The notes under the pieces were generated by a model that saw only the letters and a list, made by a program, of their open reading frames with translations, was not told the DNA's origin and searched no databases. Both the position numbers and the translations under genes were made by a program. This document shows, piece after piece, positions 1-8,300 of a stretch of 34,846 nt of DNA (within the stretch, counting starts at the first letter, position 1; the number at the start of each line of letters is the position of its first letter). The stretch is from the NCBI GenBank assembly GCA_002869845.2, contig NEWS02000008.1, positions 295,002 to 329,847 of the forward strand, written 5' to 3'. This DNA comes from Nitrospira sp. CG24B (GTDB lineage Bacteria; Nitrospirota; Nitrospiria; Nitrospirales; Nitrospiraceae).

Positions 1-296
1 TGTTGCCGCGCGACTTCTGAATCACCAAGCGCATTCAAGGCCAACCCATAGTTGTAATGGGCCGGTCCGGATTGCGGAGCCGCCGCCACGGCTTGCTCGA
101 AATACTGTTTGGCCTCCTCGTACTGTTTCGCCTGATACGCTTGCGTACCCTGTTCTGTCAGCGCCGTGGCCTGAGCCTTTACCTCATTCTCAAGGACAAG
201 CGGGACAAGCGGTTTACGTTTCTGCGAACAGGCCGTTGTCCCAACCAGCAGCAACACGAGACCTAAAACTCCCCATCGTGCTACGGTTTTTCTCAT
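1..296 (-). CDS. TPR-containing lipoprotein, C-terminus cut by window edge
   Basis: The reading frame starts at an ATG (296-294) and runs off the window start, so only the first 98 or so residues are seen. The N-terminus is a typical lipoprotein signal: MRK, a hydrophobic stretch (about residues 9-18) and a lipobox with Cys at residue 23 (GTTAC). After a short linker, residues about 45-95 carry a tetratricopeptide pattern (GTQAYQAKQYEEAKQYFEQA, then GPAHYNYGLALNALGD), so this should be an anchored periplasmic scaffold with at least two TPR units. It is the last seen gene of a minus-strand run with the two DUF507 genes and the cyclophilin-like gene. Partner and role are not visible. Confidence 0.8.
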   Translation of the reverse strand, partial: MRKTVARWGVLGLVLLLVGTTACSQKRKPLVPLVLENEVKAQATALTEQGTQAYQAKQYEEAKQYFEQAVAAAPQSGPAHYNYGLALNALGDSEVARQ

Positions 297-315
297 GGCC
301 ATATACCCTCAGCCT

Positions 316-591
316 TCAAACCCTCGTCTGTTTGCGCGTCTCTTCTTCGAACGTCTTGCGATACAAGATATCCCACTCCGTGCTTCCTTCAACAATCCCC
401 CGAGCATACGATGCCAACTTGGCTTTCACCTTTTGATCAATCGCCTGTTCCTGCATCAACTCAGCGGCCACCACCTGTTTAATCGCTTTTAAGACCCGCT
501 CATCATTGCCCGTCACTTTCGCTCCGGTGTATTTCTTGACAGTCGCGAGGATGACATGGGCCAGATGATTCGCCTTGTCTTCGCTCAACAT
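316..591 (-). CDS. DUF507 family protein (second copy)
   Basis: Small protein of 91 residues starting MLSEDKANHLAHVILATVKK. It aligns by eye with the neighbour at 691-972 (MRLSKERVRHMAENL), in the spacing of the LS..., the HxA/HMA pair and the C-terminal YxK motif (DILYRKTFEEET versus DYQKMFLMVKQK). Both fit the DUF507 family, whose function is unknown. I chose the ATG at 591 rather than the TTG three codons upstream because it aligns with the start of the sister protein; neither has a good Shine-Dalgarno. No signal peptide or membrane segment is present, so it is probably cytosolic. A 99-base gap separates it from the upstream copy, which may hold a promoter. Confidence 0.75.
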   Translation of the reverse strand: MLSEDKANHLAHVILATVKKYTGAKVTGNDERVLKAIKQVVAAELMQEQAIDQKVKAKLASYARGIVEGSTEWDILYRKTFEEETRKQTRV

Positions 592-690
592 AACGAACAA
601 ACTACGTGAAACATGAGCGGTGAGGGGTGAAGAGGCCGGATGAACGCCCAGCTGTTCTTTACACCTTATGACGCTTCACATCATCACGTC

Positions 691-972
691 CTATAGGATG
701 ATGCCTCGTTCACGGACCAACTTCTGCTTCACCATCAGGAACATCTTTTGGTAATCAACCTGCCCTTGATCGATTTGCTGCTCATAGGCCTTCAGCAGCT
801 GTCGCACTTCCGCATTCACACGATCCTCGACGGATAACTCAGAGGTGATGGCCTGCTCTAATACCTCGACGAATCCCTTGCGCTCTCCGATGAATTCGAT
901 GTGTCCTTCCTCTTGGAGACAACCGGTGAGATTCTCGGCCATATGCCGTACACGTTCCTTGGACAGCCGCAT
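691..972 (-). CDS. DUF507 family protein (first copy)
   Basis: A 93-residue soluble protein, MRLSKERVRHMAENLTGCLQ..., matching the DUF507 family as I remember it (N-terminal R-L-S-K, a helical HMA segment, then a charged C-terminal helix ending in a Y-x-K-M-F type motif). The ATG at 972 lies five bases after the stop of the upstream cyclophilin-like gene, so the two are very likely co-transcribed and translationally linked. DUF507 has no established function; the genes often occur as adjacent pairs in Nitrospirota and related deep branches (recollection, not checked). Confidence 0.8.
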   Translation of the reverse strand: MRLSKERVRHMAENLTGCLQEEGHIEFIGERKGFVEVLEQAITSELSVEDRVNAEVRQLLKAYEQQIDQGQVDYQKMFLMVKQKLVRERGIIL

Positions 973-977
973 GGCAC

Positions 978-1382
978 TTACCCCGGTTCAAGACAAATAG
1001 TCGGGACTTCCATCACCTGCCGAAGTCTGGTCGCATCCCCTATGATCGTCCCGATGATATTCACGCGATCAGCGGGGACGGGATCCACCCCCAAACTCAT
1101 GGGAGTTCTTCCAAAAAAGATCGCCAGGACTTTCCCTGCTCCCCAGAAGGCGATGTCTCCGATTTTCACCTGGGTCGTTGCGGTTTCTCGATAGTCGCGG
1201 ACTCCGGAAAGTGGAAAGTAGAATTCTTCTCCCCACGTGGTAATGGCAGCCGTGACTGGAAGCGCGGCATAGACTTCGTCAGCCGTCTTCGTTTTTCTGA
1301 GTTCTGCCTCCAGCTGAACTCCACCCACAGTAATACGAATTCTCTTCGCCGTCACAGTCACGCGATCAATGACCCCACCCAT
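978..1382 (-). CDS. Cyclophilin-like fold protein (TM1367 type)
   Basis: The 134-residue product has the layout of the small cyclophilin-like fold family first seen in Thermotoga TM1367: beta-rich, with residues about 38-66 (LPVTAAITTWGEEFYFPLSG) and about 72-95 (VKIGDIAFWGAGKVLAIFFGRTP) giving the 'W-G-E-E-x-Y-F' and 'G-D-I-A-x-W-x-x-G-x-x-L-x-I-F-F-G-x-T-P' signatures. These proteins resemble peptidyl-prolyl isomerases, but activity is not established for most members. There is no signal peptide. It is the first gene of the minus-strand run leading into the two DUF507 genes (5-base gap) and is divergent from the nuclease gene at 1458, so the 75 bases between should hold both promoters. Confidence 0.75.
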   Translation of the reverse strand: MGGVIDRVTVTAKRIRITVGGVQLEAELRKTKTADEVYAALPVTAAITTWGEEFYFPLSGVRDYRETATTQVKIGDIAFWGAGKVLAIFFGRTPMSLGVDPVPADRVNIIGTIIGDATRLRQVMEVPTICLEPG

Positions 1383-1457
1383 TCCTTCGCTGCATTCTTC
1401 GTGATGCTGCGAACTCTAGCTTGTCTCCTAGGCGAAATCAAGGCTACAATCCACGAG

Positions 1458-2249
1458 ATGCTGACCTCCAGCTTCATTTTTCTCCCGGGTGTCGGACTAG
1501 TCACGGAAAGGCGTTGGTGGCAAGAGGGCCTGCTCGATTGGCGAAGCTTCCTGGATAGATCATCCGTAGCCGGCCTCTCCGCCCAGCGCAAGACCTGGTA
1601 CGATGAAGAGCTTCGAGAGGCGCAATCACTGACAGAGAAAGGGCAGGTTCAGATGTTTGGCTCCCGCCTCCCACGCCGAGAACATTGGCGACTCTACAAA
1701 GCCTGCCGACCTCGGACAAGCTTTCTCGACATCGAAACGACCGGCGCATCGCCGGAATCAGGAGAGGTGACCGTCGTTGGGCTTCATCACGGAGGGAACA
1801 CGACAAGCCTGGTTCGTGGCGAAACGCTGACGACCGAGCGGTTGCAGAGGGAGCTTGATCACTGTGACCTCCTTGTGACATTTTTCGGGTCCGTCTTTGA
1901 TGTCCCCTACCTCCGTGCCAAGTTTCCTGATCTCCGGTTTCCCACACTGCACTTCGACCTCTGTTTTGCCGCCCGTCGGCTTGCGTTACGTGGAGGGTTG
2001 AAACACATCGAACAAGAACTGGGGATCGAGCGCAACCAGACCATCAGCGGTCTCGACGGATTGGATGCAGTCCGCCTATGGTTCCTGTGGCGAGGAGGTG
2101 ACATGATCGCTCGTGATACACTCTTACTCTACAACCGGGCGGATACCGAAAACCTCGTACTCCTTGCTGATCGTTTCTATGAGGACATGATGTCACGGTT
2201 TGGCCCTTCCTCATTATCGACCACCCTTCAACCGGCCTGTTCCCAATGA
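1458..2249 (+). CDS. RNase H-fold 3'-5' exonuclease, YprB family
   Basis: The product (263 residues from the ATG at 1458) begins MLTSSFIFLPGVGLVTERR, the usual start of YprB-type proteins, so I prefer this ATG to the GTG at 1401, which would add 19 unlikely residues. The N-terminal part resembles the family's helix-hairpin-helix-like lead ('LPGVGLVTERRWWQEGLLDWRSF'). A DEDD-type exonuclease core follows: motif I FLDIETTG (acidic D and E), motif II around DLLVTFFGSVFDVPYL, and motif III LLLYNRADTENLVLL with the Y...D pair. Motif II usually has Asn where this has Gly-Ser. Family members are predicted metal-dependent nucleases acting on DNA or RNA; the substrate is unknown. Its TGA overlaps the ATG of the phosphatase gene (ATGA), indicating coupled translation. 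Confidence 0.8.
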   Translation: MLTSSFIFLPGVGLVTERRWWQEGLLDWRSFLDRSSVAGLSAQRKTWYDEELREAQSLTEKGQVQMFGSRLPRREHWRLYKACRPRTSFLDIETTGASPESGEVTVVGLHHGGNTTSLVRGETLTTERLQRELDHCDLLVTFFGSVFDVPYLRAKFPDLRFPTLHFDLCFAARRLALRGGLKHIEQELGIERNQTISGLDGLDAVRLWFLWRGGDMIARDTLLLYNRADTENLVLLADRFYEDMMSRFGPSSLSTTLQPACSQ

Positions 2250-3001
2250 GCAGCTGGATCGGCGTCGGTCAGAGCGATATCGGACTCGTGCGCACCCTGA
2301 ACCAGGATGCGTTCGCCGTCCTCGATGAGGTGGGTGTCTGGGCCGTCGCGGATGGAATGGGCGGCCATGTTGGGGGCGAAGTCGCTGCTCAAACGGCCAT
2401 CGCAACCGTGCAAGCCGAAGCACGAACCACAAGCACTCTGCTTTATAGCGATCAAGCATCCTCTGTGGAGGTGTTAACAGACCTGATCAGCCGAGCGCAT
2501 GAAGCGATTCTCAATCAGGTTCGATCAAAATCCAAGCTGAAAGGCATGGGCACGACCATCGTGCTACTCGCGATCGTTACCGGTCCCGCCCCGATCGCCT
2601 ACCTCGCCCATGTCGGCGACAGTCGTGCCTATCGGTTTCGATCCGGCACGTTGACCCCTCTGACTAAAGACCATACGCTGATCGAAAAATATCTGGAACG
2701 CGGTATCCTCACGGTAGAAACGGCGAAGACTCATCCAGAGCGACATGTGTTGACACGTGCCTTGGGGGTCGGCTCGACGGTGCAACCTACCGTCACGGCC
2801 TTTCCCCTACTCCCTGAGGACCTGGTCCTGCTTTGCTCGGATGGGCTGACCAAGATGTTGGAGGACGAGGAGATCCGTACTGTGGTCGCTGCAGGCGAGC
2901 TCGACCCAACGCAGGTCTGCAACCGCCTCGTCACCGCAGCGCTCGATCGGGGAGGCGAAGATAACGTCACTGTGGTCGTGGTCGCGCCTCCTTGCTCCTG
3001 A
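2246..3001 (+). CDS. PP2C-type serine/threonine phosphatase (PrpC/Stp1 type)
   Basis: A 251-residue protein with all usual bacterial PP2C motifs: G-x-x-R-x-x-NQDA near residues 15-22, WAVADGMGGHVGGEVAA (about 34-50) with the metal-binding Asp, GMGTTIVLLAI (about 100), HVGDSRAYR (about 122-131), L-T-x-DHTL, LVLLCSDGLTKML (about 193-205) and GGEDNVTVVVV (about 236-246). It is therefore expected to be an active Mn/Mg-dependent protein phosphatase in the cytosol. Length is normal for the stand-alone bacterial type. Such enzymes usually counteract a Hanks-type kinase, but no kinase is seen in this window. The start overlaps the preceding stop by four bases. Confidence 0.93.
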   Translation: MSSWIGVGQSDIGLVRTLNQDAFAVLDEVGVWAVADGMGGHVGGEVAAQTAIATVQAEARTTSTLLYSDQASSVEVLTDLISRAHEAILNQVRSKSKLKGMGTTIVLLAIVTGPAPIAYLAHVGDSRAYRFRSGTLTPLTKDHTLIEKYLERGILTVETAKTHPERHVLTRALGVGSTVQPTVTAFPLLPEDLVLLCSDGLTKMLEDEEIRTVVAAGELDPTQVCNRLVTAALDRGGEDNVTVVVVAPPCS

Positions 3002-3014
3002 CTCTACTTCGTTG

Positions 3015-3043
3015 TTGACATGGCTAATCAGGCCGTGTAGTTT
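3015..3043 (+). promoter_or_regulatory. Candidate sigma-70 promoter
   Basis: A perfect -35 hexamer TTGACA (3015-3020) is followed after 17 bases by TAGTTT (3038-3043), a poor -10 match. It lies 40 bases upstream of the ATG at 3083, which itself has a GGAG Shine-Dalgarno. The position suits a promoter for the two exported-protein genes that follow. Confidence 0.35.
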
Positions 3044-3082
3044 TTCTGGTCATTTACACCTTGTCACACACATGGAGACCTT

Positions 3083-3958
3083 ATGTCCCGTTGGGGATTG
3101 TTTGCCTGTGGAAGTCTATTCCTCCTGATCGGCTTTACTGCAGTTGCGAGTGCCGGCGACCCTCCCGATCCAGAAACCACCATTCGTCAAATGGTCAAGG
3201 CTAACGCGGACAAGGATATGGCGACCCTGTCTCGCCTCATGGCCCATGATGCCGACATCGTGAGTTATACCGTGGGTGGCCGCAAGTATGTCGGCTGGCC
3301 GGAGTTTGAACGAGAAATGCGCGAGGAGTTTGCCAACACACAGAAAATAGAAACCCCCATTACAGAACTCAAGGTCTGGACGAAAGGTGACCTCGCCTGG
3401 TTTACCATGGAGATGGATTACACTCGCTATACCGGCGAAGGATCCACTGTGAAACGGATGGTCCTTCCCCTCCGTGAGACCGGCGTCCTGGAACGTCGTG
3501 CCGGGCGTTGGCAACTCCTGTCATGGCACGAATCATTCCGATCGGCTCAGCCGGGAGGCCCACTTGCTTCTCCGTCAACGGCGGCAACCTCACAAAAGCT
3601 TGTCAGTGCTACCATAGCCGCTATGCCTGATGTGAGCGGGGAATGGGATATCCTCGAAGTCGAGGATGACAAACGCTACAAGGCGACGTTAGACAAGAAT
3701 GGGAACGGCCCCTACACACAACAGGGTGGACGGTTTGTCACAACAAAAATCGAGAACCGACTGTGGCAAGGCACCTGGCACCAGCCTGGCAACGACCGCG
3801 AAGGCGGGTTTGAGGTTCTGCTCTCGGAAGACGGTACACAAGCCAAAGGAATCTGGTGGTACACACGAGTCGATACGAGAAAGAATATACCGCCAAAGGA
3901 ACACGGCGGCACCTACCACTGGAAGAAGACGACATCATCACCGGCGGTCCCTCAATGA
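3083..3958 (+). CDS. Exported SnoaL/NTF2-like protein with C-terminal beta domain
   Basis: The product (291 residues) has a clean Sec signal (hydrophobic residues about 5-22, cleavage near ASAG), so it should be periplasmic or secreted. Residues about 28-150 follow the SnoaL/NTF2-like 'ketosteroid isomerase' pattern: PETTIRQMVKANADKDMATLSRLMAHDADIV, a W-P-E-F-E-R-E-M helix, then DLAWFTMEMDYTRY and GRWQLLSWHES. Bacterial exported proteins of this kind are mostly uncharacterised. After a Ser/Ala/Pro-rich linker (about 152-170), residues about 178-285 form a separate beta-rich segment, beginning DVSGEWDILEVEDDKRYKA and containing IENRLWQGTWHQPG, that looks lipocalin-like or like a beta-sandwich. 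I see no catalytic residues I would trust. The PHM-like gene follows after about 80 bases, probably in the same transcript. Confidence 0.65.
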   Translation: MSRWGLFACGSLFLLIGFTAVASAGDPPDPETTIRQMVKANADKDMATLSRLMAHDADIVSYTVGGRKYVGWPEFEREMREEFANTQKIETPITELKVWTKGDLAWFTMEMDYTRYTGEGSTVKRMVLPLRETGVLERRAGRWQLLSWHESFRSAQPGGPLASPSTAATSQKLVSATIAAMPDVSGEWDILEVEDDKRYKATLDKNGNGPYTQQGGRFVTTKIENRLWQGTWHQPGNDREGGFEVLLSEDGTQAKGIWWYTRVDTRKNIPPKEHGGTYHWKKTTSSPAVPQ

Positions 3959-4039
3959 ACCAGCTTGTTTTTTCTGAGCTATAGCAATGACATCGGAGTC
4001 CGGTTTACCATCACCGCTTCACTTCCTCTGGGAGGTTTT

Positions 4040-5044
4040 ATGCGCAGGTCCCTCGTTCTTTTTATCTCTCTCTTCTTCATGATCTCATCAGCCTACGCTG
4101 ATGGGGGCCATGAGCATCACGCCATCCCCACCCTGAAAAAACAGGTGGGCTCAAAGATCACGTATGGAGAGAACACCGCAGTGTTAACCTTCGGCCCCAT
4201 CGATCTCCCGACAGGCCATGGCGAAGGCGATATGGGCGATTCCATGCCGCGGTTCAACTTCCAGTTGCCCGAAGACAAGTATTTGATTGGATTCAAGTCG
4301 GCTCTTTCTACAGTCGACGGAAAAGAATTGCCGAGAAACTATCTGCACCATATTTTGATGATCAACAACACCAAGCCCAGCGTCTCCTGCCCCGGTGAGC
4401 CGCTCTTCTACGGTGGGGCCGGACTCGAAATGTCGGAGACACGATTCCCCGATGGATACGGCGTCCAACTTTCGGCAACCGATAAGCTCATGACGGTGGT
4501 TGCGTTCTATCACGGCGCCCCTCCCACCAAAGACGTCATCGCAACGTTTACGATGTATTTCGCCCCGAAGGCCAAACCGGTCAAAGCAATGGATGTCTAT
4601 CAAGTCGGTGTCAACATCGTCTGTTTTACCAAGTTCGGTGATCGGCCTGCGGATCAGACGGACGAAGGGATTGAAATCGGTCCGGGTGTCCAAGTCCGTA
4701 CGGCTCCACTGAAGTTTAGTATGGACGGCTGCGTTAAATACGCATATCCGCATGGCCATGATGAATTGCTCCTGATCGCCTTGGAGAATAAGACCAAGAA
4801 ACAGACCCTCCTCCGGACTATTCCGGATGCTGAGCGCGATGGAACGCTTCGGGAATTCCTACCGCATCAAGTCTATAAAGACAGCCAGGGATTCCCTATC
4901 TCCAAAGACGAGGACTATGAGATGGTGATGGTCTACCACCATTCTCTACAAAACACTGAAGCCCAACATGGGATGGGCAATTATCTGTTGTATATGACGC
5001 CAGGCGCCTGCTCGGAAAAGGGCAAGACTGCCGCCGCGCATTGA
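4040..5044 (+). CDS. Exported PHM-like copper-site protein (putative)
   Basis: The start is the ATG at 4040, preceded by a strong GGGAGG and followed by a Sec signal peptide (MRRSLVLFISLFFMISSAYA). The 334-residue product has two beta-rich halves. Key residues: adjacent His103-His104 in YLHHILMIN, His158 in FYHGAP, His238-x-His240 in YPHGHDELLLI, and Met312 in GMGNYLLYM. Rat peptidylglycine monooxygenase uses His107, His108, His172, His242, His244 and Met314 (from memory). Order, spacing and flanking patterns (HHMLLF, HxH, M-C-N-L-Y-I-M) agree closely, so a two-copper PHM-type double jelly-roll is the best guess. A His-rich N-terminus (GGHEHH) may also bind metal. It could instead be a copper-binding protein with no hydroxylase activity. 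Family-wide support has not been checked. Confidence 0.55.
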   Translation: MRRSLVLFISLFFMISSAYADGGHEHHAIPTLKKQVGSKITYGENTAVLTFGPIDLPTGHGEGDMGDSMPRFNFQLPEDKYLIGFKSALSTVDGKELPRNYLHHILMINNTKPSVSCPGEPLFYGGAGLEMSETRFPDGYGVQLSATDKLMTVVAFYHGAPPTKDVIATFTMYFAPKAKPVKAMDVYQVGVNIVCFTKFGDRPADQTDEGIEIGPGVQVRTAPLKFSMDGCVKYAYPHGHDELLLIALENKTKKQTLLRTIPDAERDGTLREFLPHQVYKDSQGFPISKDEDYEMVMVYHHSLQNTEAQHGMGNYLLYMTPGACSEKGKTAAAH

Positions 5045-5050
5045 TCTCCC

Positions 5051-5091
5051 CTTGCAGGCCTGCCGACAAGAACATCCGGCAGGCCTGCAAG
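5051..5091 (+). terminator. Strong 15-bp hairpin downstream of PHM-like gene
   Basis: Arms 5051-5065 and 5077-5091 are perfectly complementary (CTTGCAGGCCTGCCG and its reverse complement) around an 11-base loop, six bases past the TGA of the PHM-like gene. There is no immediate U-tract (the first T-run is at about 5101), so it may be an attenuating or mRNA-stabilising hairpin rather than a simple intrinsic terminator. Confidence 0.55.
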
Positions 5092-5197
5092 CGGTCAGCA
5101 GTTTTCCTACCGTCCAAAATTGTCCATTCAAACAGCTCCGTAGCCACCCTTCCCCTACGAAAGAACCGGCCACCAGCCTGGGTTTCTCGCCACCACT

Positions 5198-5211
5198 TGT
5201 GATATCACAAT
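5198..5211. promoter_or_regulatory. Perfect 14-bp palindrome, candidate operator
   Basis: TTGTGATATCACAA is its own reverse complement and lies 124 bases upstream of the ATG of the large signalling gene. It resembles half-sites of CRP/FNR-type regulators (TGTGA...TCACA), but the spacing between half-sites is only two bases, which does not fit the usual six. The factor that would bind it is not known. Confidence 0.4.
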
Positions 5212-5334
5212 CACACCGTCTGTACTGACATATCCTTGTAGCGGAGTTGCTTGATAGACAGGCGGCGACGTGCAGCAGCCCCGCTGAATGACCTCCCTGA
5301 CCGCAGGCTTGCCCACAAACACGGGAATCGTGCC

Positions 5335-8300
5335 ATGCCGCAGAGTGAGCCTGTTACCATCCTCCTCGTCAATGCGATTGCCGAGGAAATCAAACTGGCC
5401 ACGCTCACCCTCAGAAGATTCTTCCCAAACTGCCGCGTCGAAGCAGTCTACACCGTGGAGGAAGCGCTTCAGTGGGGACCTCGGGCATCATGGCAGCTCA
5501 TCGTAATCGATGAGGATGTGATCGCCCAACGCGCTGCGCCTATTTTCTCGGAACTGAAGCGGCTTGTTCCCTATACCACGCTCGTGCTGCAAACAGATCA
5601 TAGCGACTCTACCACCGCCTTGAATGCGCTTCAGTCGGGTGCGGATTTTATCCTTTACAAGAAATCACCAGGTTTTCTCGATGAACTGGTCTTGTACATA
5701 AGAGGTGCGCTCGAAACACGTGCCATCCGCATGACACTCAAACAGACACAGGAACGTCACGACCGCCTCATTGATATCCTCAGCGATGGACTCTACGAAC
5801 TCGATGTGGAGGGACGATTCGTCTATCTCAGCCCGCTCGTTACCGACATGCTGGGCTACAGGCAGGACGAGTTACTCGGCATTCTCTACTCCGCCGTCAT
5901 ACCTTCTGATCAACAGGCTCTCGCACATCATCGTTTCAATGACCGCAGAACAGGGCCGCGCGCAGCCCAGCGTATAGAGGTCGATCTCCTCCGCAAGACC
6001 TCCGCTGACAAACCAGCCCATACCCGAGTCCGAGCCGAGATCAGCGCGAGAGGACTGTACGATGTGAATCACCGGTATCTTGGAACACTGGGTCTGATGC
6101 GCGATATCTCACAACACCGCCGGCAGACCAAGACTATTCACCAGCTTGAGCATCAACTTCGTGAGTCCGATCAACTTCTCGCCATCGCACGACGCGTGTC
6201 AACCTTATCAAAAACTCTGCATGCCCCCCACCGTGCGATTCAAGCCCAATCTCAACTCCTGCTCAAAACTATCCGCGATGCACATCTGATGGAACAAGTC
6301 GATTCGCTCGCGACCTACGCCGCTGAAGTCGTTCATCTAGGAAGCGAACTTATCCAGACCGCGAAGGACATCGTTATCCGCCGGGACACCATCAACGACA
6401 TCATCGAGGCTGTCCTGACCTCCACTCAACCTCCTCTCACACACACCGATTGGATTGAACGGGCATACGGACAGAATCTTCCGCCCTACACCGGAAGCCT
6501 CGACTCCATGGTGGATCTCGTGGGCATGCTCCTCTCACATGCCCACCGCTATATGGTGGCTATGGGAAGCCCTCATCGACTACGAGTCAGTACCAAGGCA
6601 ATCAGCCTATCAGGATCCCCTGTAGACGAAGAAACAGCTCCGATTCCACAAGCGACGGCCACCGAATTCGAAATTCACATACAAGAAACCGACATCATGG
6701 TCGAGGTTGAGGAACCGCCACTGCAAGCAACAACCGGTGATCTCTTTGCGGCCTATGCGGTAATCAGACAGCTCGGAGGCCGTTGGGATTTCCAGGCCCC
6801 GATCAACGGTTTCTTGTCGATCAAGGTATGGATTCCGGTGGAACTACCTCCTTTACTAGACAGTCCCTCTGTGCCTGTACCCTCTGCCGTTTCTTCGATA
6901 GCCCGCGCAGTCAAACGGACTGTCGAGACGATTCTTAAGACTCCGACGCACGCTTTGCCACCCGCGCCCCTCCCCTTCACCCAATCGACGAAGCCTTTGC
7001 CTGAGCGCCGCAAATATATTCGGACGGCTGTCGGCCTACCAGCGCGCGTTACCATTGGTACTCGACTGCATGAAGGTATCATGGTGGATCTAAGCCCAAG
7101 CGGAGCCGCGTTGGAGGTCGAAGGTGCACTCCCATCATTTGAGCAACAGCCTGTCTACCTGCTCCTGAAGACAGTCGCGAGCATCATCGAACTGGATGCC
7201 ACCGCGTATGACCGAGGAGCCCTGCCCAGACAGGCCGACATTGAGCAGCGAGTATCCCGTCTTGCACTCGAGTTTAACGCACTCAATGAGAACCAACGGA
7301 AGATCCTCGCGTCGTTTATTGATGCAGCGCATGTACGCGCGCTTACCATAACCGTCGAAGCTCAGCTTCCGTCGATGGATAGGGTTGGTGACCTTGCAGC
7401 ACCCTTTACCGAAGCGGGACTGCCAGACACAGACGCTCGTGAGACCGTGAGAGTTCGAGTCGCGCTGCAGGTCCGCATTGAAACTTCTAACGTTGCAGCC
7501 GGACGTCTGTTGGGCCTCGTCATCAACTTCAGCAGAGGCGGTGTATGCCTGCTCACAGAGCCGTTCCTGAAAATGACTGACGAGGTCGTTGCGCTTCATT
7601 TTTCTTCGATCAGCACTCCTACTCAACCAAAGCAACAGAATCCAGAAGCACCAGACGCGATTCTAATCGGTCGCATTATCCATCTGGCGCCTGATGCGAC
7701 CGCTCCATCCAAGCTCACACCAGGTCCATCACAGCCGAGACAGCGCATCGGCATCCGTTTTTCCCAACTGACGCCGTTTGCAGAACGGGAAATCAACCGC
7801 TTGATTGCACAACACATCGGCTCCTCCCTGGACGTTGCCGATCCAGATAGCCAACCAGTGATCGTCAGCGACAGATGGGAATGTCGGAATACGCACGGTC
7901 AAGCTATTGCGGTGACGACCGACCATGCTCGCCATCACATGTCACCTGACACCCCGATCGTCATCGTAATCCCGGGATTCGGATCGACCCAAACTGATTA
8001 CGTCCCACTCTCGTTTCACCTCGCTGCCAACCATCTGCGCGTGCTTCGCTATGACCACTCGAACCATATCGGCCACAGCGAAGGCAGCGTTCTACACATC
8101 ACTCTAAGCAGCATGCAGACTGATCTCCAGAGCATTCTGGACCTTGTCCACACCACATGGCCCGCCGCTCCAGTCACTCTCCTCGCCGAGGATATTACTG
8201 CGCGAGTGGCGATGAAAGTTATGGCCCAAAGTGCAGCGGCTGATCGGCTTTTCTTGTTGAATCCTGTCCTTGACCTAGAAACCGCCCTCTCTACCATCAC

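Noticed and set aside
1401..1457. Extended N-terminus of the YprB-like nuclease from the GTG at 1401
   Set aside because: The added 19 residues do not fit the family, whose proteins start like MLTSSFIFLPGVG; no ribosome-binding site supports the GTG.
5198..5211. Calling the palindrome a CRP site
   Set aside because: CRP half-sites are six bases apart, here only two; kept only as an unassigned operator candidate.
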